DNA of 64,000 bases from Hyphomicrobiales bacterium (GTDB lineage: Bacteria > Pseudomonadota > Alphaproteobacteria > Rhizobiales > Kaistiaceae). Position numbers and translations under genes: made by a program. The notes under the pieces were generated by a model. It was not told where the DNA came from and made no database searches. It worked only from the letters and a program-made list of their open reading frames with translations. Each line of letters opens with the position of its first letter. Positions within the stretch are counted from its first letter, which is position 1. Positions 57,439 to 64,000 of this stretch are shown in pieces. The DNA is taken from NCBI GenBank assembly GCA_017305635.1, contig JAFKKF010000006.1, forward strand, positions 620,001 through 684,000. Reading direction: 5' to 3'.

Positions 57439-59118
57439 CTAATGCCGGCTCTTGCCGCGGATCTGCGAGAGCGTGGCGCCGGTCGAGATCGCCTCCTTGT
57501 CCATCATCACCTCGATGAGGGCGGGCTTGCCGGAGGCGACAGCGCGCTCGAAGGCGGGGGCGAACTCCTCCGTCGCGTTGACCGTCTCGCCGTGGGCGCC
57601 ATAGGCGCGGGCAAGGGCGGCGAAATCCGGGTCGACGAGATCGGTGGCGATGGCGCGGCCGGGATATTCGCGCTCCTGGTGCATGCGGATGGTGCCGTGA
57701 ACGTGGTTGTTCACGACGATGACGATGACGTTCGCGCCATATTGAACGGCGGTCGCCATTTCCTGGCTGGTGAGCTGGAAGCAGCCATTGCCGGCAAAGG
57801 CGATGACGGTGCGCTCGGGATGGAGGAGCTTCGCCGCGATCGCCGCCGGCAGGCCGTAGCCCATGGTGCCGGAGAGGGGAGCGAGCTGGGTATTGTAGCG
57901 GCGGAAGCGGAAGTAGCGGTGGACCCAGCCGCTGTAGTTGCCGGCGCCGTTGGTGATGATCGAATCGTCGGGAATGCGGGCGCGCAGCCAGGTGACGATC
58001 TCGCCGAGCTGGACCGGGCCGACATTGGCCTTCGGCGTCGACCAGGCCTCGTAGGAGGCGCGGGCGGCACGGGTCTCGGCGGCCCAGGTTATGGCGTGAT
58101 GCGGCGGCTGGATGCCCTCGAGCGCCTGGACGAAGGCAGTGGGGCTGGCATTGATCGCGAGCGTCGGGCGATAGACGCGGCCGAGCTCCTCGGCGCCGGG
58201 ATGGACGTGGACGAAGGTGCGGCCGGGCTCGGGGATGCCGATGAGGCTGTAGCCGGACGAGGCCATCTCGCTCATGCGGCCGCCGACGAGGATGAGGAGG
58301 TCCGCCTCCTTCACCCGCCTGGCGAGGTCCGGATTGATGCCGATGCCGACGTCGCCGGCATAGTTCGGATGGTCATGGTCGAAGAGCATCTGGCGGCGGA
58401 ACGAGCAGCCGACCGGGAGGTCGAAGCGCTCGGCGAAGCGCTGCATCCCGGCAAAGGCCGCCTCGCTCCAGCGCGAGCCGCCCAGGATGACGAAGGGATT
58501 CTTCGCGGCCCAGAGCAGCTTCTGGAGCTGGGCCATCTGGGTGAGGCCGGGATGGGTCTCGACCTGCGTCCAGAGCTCGGCATCCTGCACTTCCGCCGTC
58601 TCGCGGAGCATGTCCTCGGGCAGCGAGAGGACGGCGGGGCCGGGCCGGCCGCCGGTCGCCGAATGCATGGTGCGCGAAAAGATCTCCGGGATGCGGCCAG
58701 CGTCCTCGATCTCCTCGACCGACTTCGCGACCTCGCTGAAGAACTTGCGGAAGTCGACCTCCTGGAAGGCCTCGCGGCCGAGCATGCCGCGGCCGACCTG
58801 GCCGAGCATGAGGAGCATCGGGGTCGAATCCTGGCGGCCGACATGGAGGCCGGCGGAGGCGTTGGTGGCGCCGGGCCCGCGGGTCGCCATGACGATGCCC
58901 GGGCGGCCGGTGAGCTTGCCCCAGGCCTCGGCCATCATGGCGGCGCCGCCTTCCTGGCGGGCGACGGTGACCTTGATCGGCGTGTCGTAGAGCGCGTCGA
59001 GGAGGGCGAGATAGGATTCGCCGGGCACGCAGAAGACGCGCTCGATCCCGTTGGCGACCAGGGCATCGGCGAGCAGTTGTCCGCCCGTCCGCTTCTTCTT
59101 CTCGTTCTGTTCGGTCAC
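57439..59118 (-). CDS. Thiamine diphosphate-dependent enzyme, acetolactate-synthase-like
   Basis: A 559-residue three-domain ThDP enzyme. The cofactor-activating Glu is residue 56 in ARQEGGAAMMAEA, and ATRGPGATNASAG is standard. The metal-binding motif reads AGNGCFQLTSQEM with Asn444 where GDG enzymes have Asp, followed by VVNNHVHGTIRMHQE. It is too divergent from IlvB/IlvG to be called acetolactate synthase; relatives of this type are annotated only as ThDP-binding. It overlaps its FadR regulator by four bases, and the ABC transporter on the other side suggests a catabolic task. Confidence 0.85.
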   Translation of the reverse strand: MTEQNEKKKRTGGQLLADALVANGIERVFCVPGESYLALLDALYDTPIKVTVARQEGGAAMMAEAWGKLTGRPGIVMATRGPGATNASAGLHVGRQDSTPMLLMLGQVGRGMLGREAFQEVDFRKFFSEVAKSVEEIEDAGRIPEIFSRTMHSATGGRPGPAVLSLPEDMLRETAEVQDAELWTQVETHPGLTQMAQLQKLLWAAKNPFVILGGSRWSEAAFAGMQRFAERFDLPVGCSFRRQMLFDHDHPNYAGDVGIGINPDLARRVKEADLLILVGGRMSEMASSGYSLIGIPEPGRTFVHVHPGAEELGRVYRPTLAINASPTAFVQALEGIQPPHHAITWAAETRAARASYEAWSTPKANVGPVQLGEIVTWLRARIPDDSIITNGAGNYSGWVHRYFRFRRYNTQLAPLSGTMGYGLPAAIAAKLLHPERTVIAFAGNGCFQLTSQEMATAVQYGANVIVIVVNNHVHGTIRMHQEREYPGRAIATDLVDPDFAALARAYGAHGETVNATEEFAPAFERAVASGKPALIEVMMDKEAISTGATLSQIRGKSRH

Positions 59119-59927
59119 GGCATGTCTCCGGCGGGATCGGCTGGGGGCTCGGGCGGGCTGTCGGGTCCCTCGAAGACGCGCCAGCGGGCGTTCTGGATGT
59201 GGCGGCGCATGGCGCCGCGGGCGGCGTCGCGGTCGCCGGCGGCGATGGCCTCGAAGATGGCGACGTGCTCGCCCTGGACGAGGAGCATGTGCTCGCGCGG
59301 CCGCGTCAGGGTGAGGTTGCGGGCGAGGTTGACGGCGAATTCGAGAGGCCGGCGCATCGACTGCATCACGGCCTCGAAGAACTCGTTGCCCGAGGCACGG
59401 GTGACGGCGAGGTGGAAGTCGAGATCGGCATCCATGCCGGCGACGCCCTGGTTGATGGCGCCCTGCATGCCGTCGAGGGCTTCCTTCATCACCGCGAGCA
59501 CGGCGTCGCTCCGGTTCTGCGCGGCATAGTAGGCGGCATCGCCTTCCAGGCTCATGCGGAACTCGTAGCAGCGGCGGACCTGGGCGAGGCTGGTGAGCGG
59601 GCCGAAGCCGACCGGGGGCGGCGTGTCGTCCGGCGGGGCGCGGCGCTGGACATAGCTGCCGGAGCCCTTGCGCGAGGTGATGAAGCCCATGGTCCGGAGG
59701 CGCGACAGGGCCTCGCGGATGACCGGACGCGAGACGCCGAAACGGGTGGCGAGCTCGGCTTCGGCGGGCAGGCGGCTGCCCTCGAGGAACTCGCCCTGCT
59801 CGATCAGCGCGGCCATGCGCTGCGACAAGCGGTCGCCGAGGCGCGGCGCCGGGCCGGCGGCGACGCTTCCGGATTCTCCGGCGGGGGCTCCGTCACTGCC
59901 AAGCTGTCTTACAGATTGTCCCTGCAT
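59115..59927 (-). CDS. FadR-subfamily (GntR) transcriptional regulator
   Basis: A regulator of about 270 residues: winged helix (LPAEAELATRFGVSRPVIREALSRLRTMGFI) then FADR/FCD domain with MDADLDFHLAVTRASGN and HVAIFEAIAAGDRDAAR carrying the metal-ligand Asp and His residues. The C-terminus is Pro-rich. It is cotranscribed with the ThDP enzyme gene and diverges from the ABC operon at 60235; the 307-base gap between them is the obvious control region. The ATG at 59927 is chosen; an ATG at 59960 is possible. Confidence 0.9.
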   Translation of the reverse strand: MQGQSVRQLGSDGAPAGESGSVAAGPAPRLGDRLSQRMAALIEQGEFLEGSRLPAEAELATRFGVSRPVIREALSRLRTMGFITSRKGSGSYVQRRAPPDDTPPPVGFGPLTSLAQVRRCYEFRMSLEGDAAYYAAQNRSDAVLAVMKEALDGMQGAINQGVAGMDADLDFHLAVTRASGNEFFEAVMQSMRRPLEFAVNLARNLTLTRPREHMLLVQGEHVAIFEAIAAGDRDAARGAMRRHIQNARWRVFEGPDSPPEPPADPAGDMP

Positions 59928-60234
59928 CCCGGATTTCCGGTTGTCTTGTACGGAAAACACTACGATTTTGGGATTTTAGCGCGATTCCGGACGCGCGTGA
60001 ACGCAAAATCAGATTGACAGCTTTACCGAATTCTCTAGGTTCAATCCAGAAGGAAACGCCAAGCCGTCAAATTTCTTTGGCGGCCGAGGCGTCAGGAGCC
60101 GGGGCCTGTCAGGCTCTCCGACGGCTTCCGGCTCGCATGAGCGGAGGCCATCTTTCGGGGGCACGGGATCGGTCGGTTCGCCTGGGGGAGGCGGACCGGT
60201 CGGGCGGGAGCCGGCATTGGGAGGAGACGTCTTG
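59928..60234. other. Divergent control region between FadR regulator and ABC operon
   Basis: This 307-base gap has no gene. Its regulator-proximal part is unusually A+T-rich for the window. GTACAAGACA and TGTAAGACAG occur on the minus strand near 59956 and 59912 and could be regulator half-sites, but the second would lie inside the gene if the chosen start is right. A sigma70-type promoter candidate for the operon is listed separately. Confidence 0.5.
60014..60041 (+). promoter_or_regulatory. Candidate promoter of the ABC transporter operon
   Basis: A perfect TTGACA at 60014-60019 is followed after 16 bases by TAGGTT at 60036-60041, about 195 bases upstream of the ATPase start. The -35 box is exact; the -10 box matches consensus at T1, A2 and T6 only. 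The long leader downstream has no obvious structure. Confidence 0.5.
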
Positions 60235-61833
60235 ATGGATGCGCGCCGCGCACCCTCCGGTAATTCGCATCCGGTGCCGCCGGCCACGCGCCAGGCCGGG
60301 GAGAAGCTGCTCCGCGTGTCGGGCATCTCCAAGCATTTTGGCGGCACGCAGGCGCTGAACAAGGTCGGCATGGAGGTCAATGCCGGCGAGATCGTCGCGC
60401 TGCTCGGGGAGAACGGCGCCGGCAAGTCGACGCTGATCAAGATCCTCGCCAGCGTCTATTCGCTCGACGAGGGCGAGGTGACCTATCGCGGCGCCGACGC
60501 GACGCGCAACCTGCGCCGGCTGCCCATCGCCTTCATCCACCAGGACCTCGGCCTCCTCGACTGGATGACGGTCGCCGAGAACATCTGCATGACGCTCGGC
60601 TATCCGCGGAAGCTCGGCATGGTCGACTGGAACGCGGCGCGCGCGGTGGCGGCGAATGCGCTCAACCAGCTCGGCGCCGACATCGACCCGGACGTGCGCG
60701 TGCAGAGCCTCAGCCGCACCGAGAAGTCCCTCGTCGCGATCGCCCGCGCGCTCGCCACCGATGCCGAGATCCTCGTCCTCGACGAGCCGACCGCGAGCCT
60801 GCCCGCCGACGAGGTGGCGCGGCTGTTCACCGCGCTGAAGCGGCTGAAGCAACGCGGCGTCGGCATGGTCTATGTCTCGCACCGGCTCGACGAGGTATTC
60901 GAGATCGCCGACCGCATGGTGGTGCTCCGCGACGGCAAGGTCGCCGGCGAGCGCGAGGTGGCCAAGACGACGCCGGAGGAGGTGATCCTGCTCATCGTCG
61001 GGCGCGAGCCGTCGCAGGTCTTCCGGCGGCCGAAGGATCGCGACGGCAAGCCGCTCCTGGTGCTTGAGGGAGTGTGCGTCGAGAATGTCGGTCCGGTCGA
61101 CGCCGAGATCCATGCCGGCGAGGTCGTCGGGCTGGTCGGGCTCCGCGGCGCGGGACAGGAAGTCATCGGCCGCGCGCTTTTCGGCCTCCACCCGATCGAT
61201 GCCGGCCGCGCCAGCATCGGCAACGAGCCGCTCAACGTCTCGTCGCCGCGCCAGGCCATGGCGGCGGGCGTCAATCTCGTCTGCGCCGACCGCGTCGGCG
61301 AGTCGGTGATGCCGAACCTGTCGGTGCGCGAGAATGCCTTCATCAATCCGCTGGCCGCCCGGAAGGGCCTGTTCTCCTACCTCGCGCCGGGCCGGGAGAG
61401 CCGTGCCGCGCGCGAACTCGGCCAGCAGGTCGGCCTCAGGCCCAACGACCCCGGGCTCGCGATCGAGCTCCTTTCCGGCGGCAACCAGCAGAAGGTCGTC
61501 GTCGGCCGCTGGCTGCACCTGAAGAGCAAGATCTACATCTTCGAGGATCCGACCGCGGGCGTCGACGTCGGCGCCAAGGCGGAGATCTACCGGCTCTTCG
61601 ACGTCGCGCTCCAGGCGGGCGCGGCCATCCTCATCGTCTCCACCGACTTCGAGGAGATCGCCAAGGTCTGCCACCGGGCGCTGGTCTTCGACCGCGGCCG
61701 GGTCGTCGCCGAACTCGGCGCGGCGGACCTTTCGGTGGAGAACCTGCTCGCCTCGGCCTCGGCCCGGGTGGGCGTCACGACAAATCGGGCCGACGCGTCC
61801 AAGACGGGCAACGACATCCATGCAGTCCATTAA
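60235..61833 (+). CDS. Sugar ABC transporter ATPase (duplicated, CUT2)
   Basis: A 532-residue RbsA-like protein. Domain one has Walker A GENGAGKST and Walker B ILVLDEPTASLP, with a degenerate signature LSRTEKSLVAIARAL. Domain two has the customary degenerate P-loop GLRGAGQEVIGRALFGL with an intact LSGGNQQKVVVGRWL. Length is standard, unlike the ATPase at 44794. GGGAGGAG lies before the ATG at 60235. Its 3' end overlaps the permease gene by 14 bases. The operon order here is ATPase, permease, binding protein. Confidence 0.95.
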   Translation: MDARRAPSGNSHPVPPATRQAGEKLLRVSGISKHFGGTQALNKVGMEVNAGEIVALLGENGAGKSTLIKILASVYSLDEGEVTYRGADATRNLRRLPIAFIHQDLGLLDWMTVAENICMTLGYPRKLGMVDWNAARAVAANALNQLGADIDPDVRVQSLSRTEKSLVAIARALATDAEILVLDEPTASLPADEVARLFTALKRLKQRGVGMVYVSHRLDEVFEIADRMVVLRDGKVAGEREVAKTTPEEVILLIVGREPSQVFRRPKDRDGKPLLVLEGVCVENVGPVDAEIHAGEVVGLVGLRGAGQEVIGRALFGLHPIDAGRASIGNEPLNVSSPRQAMAAGVNLVCADRVGESVMPNLSVRENAFINPLAARKGLFSYLAPGRESRAARELGQQVGLRPNDPGLAIELLSGGNQQKVVVGRWLHLKSKIYIFEDPTAGVDVGAKAEIYRLFDVALQAGAAILIVSTDFEEIAKVCHRALVFDRGRVVAELGAADLSVENLLASASARVGVTTNRADASKTGNDIHAVH

Positions 61834-62899
61834 ATCCAACGCGCTCGAGCCGACCCGCTCGGAAATGGCCGGCCTCTCGACGGGCCAGAGGATCATCCGG
61901 CTGCTGCCGGTCTACGGCCTGCCGATATTGACGGTCGCGCTGATCATCTTCTTCTCGCTGCTCCTGCCGCAGACCTTCCCGACCTACCTCAACTTCCGCT
62001 CGATCCTCGCCGACAAGGCGATCGTCGCGCTCCTGTCGCTGGCGGCGACGATCCCGATGATGGCCGGCCGCATCGACCTCACCGTCGGCTTCGGCATCGT
62101 CATGTGGCACATCCTCGCCATCGGGCTGATCGTGAAGTTCGGCGTGCCCTGGCCGCTGGCGATCCTGATCGTGCTCGCGGCCGCGGCGCTGGTCGGCCTG
62201 TTCAACGGCATCCTCGTCGAGGTGGCGCAGATCGATTCCTTCATCGCCACGCTCGGCACCGGCACGATCCTCTACGCGCTTGCGCTCTGGTTCACCGACG
62301 GCCGGCAGATCATCGGGCCGCTGCCGCCGGCCTTCATCGCCCTGAACACGACGACCATACTCGGCATCCCGATCCCGGCGATCTACGTCGTGGTGCTCGC
62401 CGTGATCCTCTGGATCATGAGCGACCGGCTGCCGATCGGGCGGCACGTCTATGCGATCGGCGCCAACGAGAAGGCGGCGGCGCTGAACGGCATCCCGGTC
62501 CGCAGCTACGTCATCGGCGTCTTCATCGTCTCGGGACTGATCGCCGGCTTCGCCGGCTGCATCCTCGCGGCGAAGCTGCGCATCGGGCAGGCCAATGTCG
62601 GCCTCGACTACCTGCTGCCGGCGCTGGTCGGCGCCTTCCTCGGCTCGACCACGATCAAGCCGGGCCGCGTCAATGTCTGGGGCACGATGTTCGGCGTGCT
62701 GATCCTCGCCGTCGGCATTTCGGGCATCCAGCAGCTCGGCGGCGCCTTCTTCGTCGAGCCGCTCTTCAACGGAACGACGCTCGTCATCTCGATCGCGCTC
62801 GCCGCCTTCGCGCAGCGGCGCCGTGCCATCGCCAAACCCAACCGGACAGTGGAGCCGGCCCAGCCCAGCGCCAGCGCCAATCCATTGCCTGGTAGGTAA
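61820..62899 (+). CDS. Sugar ABC transporter permease (CUT2)
   Basis: A 359-residue permease with about ten helices. MMAGRIDLTVGFGIVMWHILA and IGRHVYAIGANEKAAALNGIPV (coupling loop) are the family markers, and ALVGAFLGSTTIKPGRVNVWGT is typical of the RbsC branch. N- and C-terminal cytoplasmic tails are slightly longer than usual. It overlaps the ATPase gene by 14 bases, indicating coupled translation. Confidence 0.94.
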   Translation: MQSIKSNALEPTRSEMAGLSTGQRIIRLLPVYGLPILTVALIIFFSLLLPQTFPTYLNFRSILADKAIVALLSLAATIPMMAGRIDLTVGFGIVMWHILAIGLIVKFGVPWPLAILIVLAAAALVGLFNGILVEVAQIDSFIATLGTGTILYALALWFTDGRQIIGPLPPAFIALNTTTILGIPIPAIYVVVLAVILWIMSDRLPIGRHVYAIGANEKAAALNGIPVRSYVIGVFIVSGLIAGFAGCILAAKLRIGQANVGLDYLLPALVGAFLGSTTIKPGRVNVWGTMFGVLILAVGISGIQQLGGAFFVEPLFNGTTLVISIALAAFAQRRRAIAKPNRTVEPAQPSASANPLPGR

Positions 62900-62906
62900 A
62901 CCCCGG

Positions 62907-62975
62907 GGCGGCCGGGTGGGTGGCCGCCTGCAACGAACTGCCGGCAAAGCCGGCCTGGCGGGTCCGGAGATCCGC
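62907..62975 (+). other. Intercistronic stem-loops before the binding-protein gene
   Basis: Three hairpins follow one another: GGCGGCC/GGCCGCC (62907-62928), GCCGGC-AAA-GCCGGC (62940-62954) and GGCGG/CCGCC around GTCCGGAGAT (about 62957-62976). No T-run follows. They probably stabilise or segment the message so that the binding protein is made in excess. Confidence 0.55.
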
Positions 62976-63002
62976 CGGAATCCCAAAACGGAGGAAAGAC
63001 CA

Positions 63003-64000
63003 ATGCGTAGACTGAACATGATGGCGGGAGCCCTGCTGGCTTCCGTCGCGATCGCCGGTCTGTCGACGGCGGCGCGCGCCGACGATCCGCTCGCGGCGGC
63101 CAAGGAATACATCGCCAAGGTCACCGCCCCGGTCTCCGAGTGGCAGGGCCCGACGACCGGTCCGAAGGCGCAGGGCAAGAAGCTCGTCGTCTATGTCTCG
63201 ACCGACCAGCGCAACGGCGGCGCCCAGGGCGTCGGCGACGGCGCGGCGGAAGCGGCCAAGGCGCTCGGCTGGGACTTCCGCGTGCTCGACGGGCAGGGCT
63301 CGGTCCCCGGCCGCACCTCGGCCATGACCCAGGCGATCGCGCTGAAGCCGGACGGCATCATCCTCGGCAGCCCCGACGCGGTCGAGCAGGCCCCGACCAT
63401 CGAGGCCGCCGTCGCCCAGGGCATCAAGGTGGTGGCGTGGCACTCGGGCCCGGCGCCGGGCAAGATCGAAGGCTCGCCGATCTTCACCAACATCACGACC
63501 GACCCGCAGGAAGTGGCCAAGGCGGCCGGCCTCTACGCCGTGGTCGATTCGGGCGGCAAGGCCAACGTCATCCTCTTCACCGATTCGATCTATTCGATCG
63601 CGACGGCGAAGACCAATGGCGAGAAGGCGGCCGTCGAGAGCGTCCCCGGCAACAAGGTGCTCTCGGTCGAGGATACGCCGATCGGCGACCTCTCCAACCG
63701 CATGGGCCAGCTGACCACGTCGCTTCTCTCCAAGTACGGCGACCAGTGGACCTATTCGATCGCGGTGAACGACCTCTACTTCGACTTCTCGGCGCCGGCG
63801 CTGACCTCGGCCGGCATCGACCCGGCCAAGGGCTATCCGCGCCAGATCTCGGCGGGTGACGGCTCGGTGCCTGCGTTCCAGCGCATCCGCGACGGGCAGT
63901 ACCAGATCGCCACCGTCGCCGAGCCGCTGAACCAGCAGGGCTGGCAGACGATCGACGAGCTGAACCGCGCCTTCGCCGGCGAGGAGCCGAGCGGCTTCGT
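63003..64000 (+). CDS. Sugar ABC transporter substrate-binding protein (3' end beyond window)
   Basis: The visible 332 residues run from the ATG at 63003, preceded by GGAGGAAAG, to the window edge without a stop. A Sec signal peptide ends at STAARA. The mature part shows KLVVYVSTDQRNGGAQGVGDGAAEAAKALGW and ALKPDGIILGSPDAVEQAPTIEAA, a type I periplasmic binding protein. It is longer than ribose-binding proteins (usually about 300), so only a few tens of residues are likely missing. Ligand unknown. Confidence 0.92.
   Translation, partial: MRRLNMMAGALLASVAIAGLSTAARADDPLAAAKEYIAKVTAPVSEWQGPTTGPKAQGKKLVVYVSTDQRNGGAQGVGDGAAEAAKALGWDFRVLDGQGSVPGRTSAMTQAIALKPDGIILGSPDAVEQAPTIEAAVAQGIKVVAWHSGPAPGKIEGSPIFTNITTDPQEVAKAAGLYAVVDSGGKANVILFTDSIYSIATAKTNGEKAAVESVPGNKVLSVEDTPIGDLSNRMGQLTTSLLSKYGDQWTYSIAVNDLYFDFSAPALTSAGIDPAKGYPRQISAGDGSVPAFQRIRDGQYQIATVAEPLNQQGWQTIDELNRAFAGEEPSGF

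Noticed and set aside
57229-59529. A 766-codon plus-strand frame opposite the ThDP enzyme and the FadR regulator
   Set aside because: It begins inside a family A repeat and reads as repetitive Gly/Ala/Asp/Arg; the opposite strand encodes recognisable enzymes.

Overview
The window is 64 kb of chromosomal DNA with very high G+C. It is densely packed with genes on both strands and has no rRNA, tRNA, CRISPR array, transposase, integrase or phage gene that I could see. Gene content points to an alphaproteobacterium of the order Hyphomicrobiales (Rhizobiales): a DUF930 protein, a TIGR02302/DUF4175 protein after lysA, a ClpS2-type adaptor, the F1 operon atpHAGDC separate from F0, an EcfG-type stress promoter (GGAAC-N16-CGTT), Porin_2-like sequence and class III cyclase/TPR fusions. 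The genus cannot be resolved from the sequence.

Region 1 (1-13.3 kb): an SDR oxidoreductase cut by the left edge, a small twin-transmembrane protein, a PduO-type corrinoid adenosyltransferase, a rhomboid protease, etfB/etfA, a 3-hydroxybutyryl-CoA dehydrogenase, a GGDEF protein, tlpA divergent from argH, then lptM, lysA and the TIGR02302 protein. This is mostly housekeeping metabolism. Region 2 (13.4-17.8 kb, minus strand): an SDR, a secreted lectin-like protein behind a perfect 13-bp inverted repeat, aroG, arsC and fsa. In front of aroG lies a complete candidate transcription attenuator. It encodes a 26-residue leader peptide with the run FYWYFSY, mutually exclusive hairpins and an intrinsic terminator. 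I regard it as the best candidate for an undescribed regulatory system here. Region 3 (17.9-27.3 kb): priA, a GT-C-like membrane protein, and atpH-A-G-D-C with an extra small glycine-zipper membrane protein between atpD and atpC.

Region 4 (27.7-35.2 kb, minus strand): the compact series proA-nadD-rsfS-rlmH-envC-ctpA-divergent polysaccharide deacetylase-rppH, which covers proline and NAD synthesis, ribosome maturation, envelope and cell division, and RNA decay. Region 5 (35.3-42.7 kb) looks accessory: an OafA-like acyltransferase with an SGNH domain, a deazaflavin-dependent nitroreductase of a type more usual in actinobacteria, a cyclase/TPR protein, a DMT exporter, an AGE-family epimerase and a stub of a porin.

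Region 6 (42.9-50.8 kb) is a carbohydrate uptake locus. A FadR-type regulator has a 31-bp palindromic operator and overlaps a CUT2-type ABC transporter whose ATPase has an unusual C-terminal extension. A probable D-apionate lactonase and a stress-induced CsbD protein follow. Region 7 (51-57 kb) holds an alpha/beta hydrolase, zwf, clpS, ppa, an AEC permease, a 2-hydroxyacid dehydrogenase and a CHMI-like isomerase. Region 8 (57.4-64 kb) is a second catabolic locus: a ThDP enzyme with GNG in place of GDG and its FadR regulator on the minus strand, diverging from a second CUT2 ABC transporter that runs off the right edge.

Across the window at least twelve intergenic spaces carry a two-hairpin GC-rich repeat whose stems covary between copies. 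Three more carry a second palindromic repeat.
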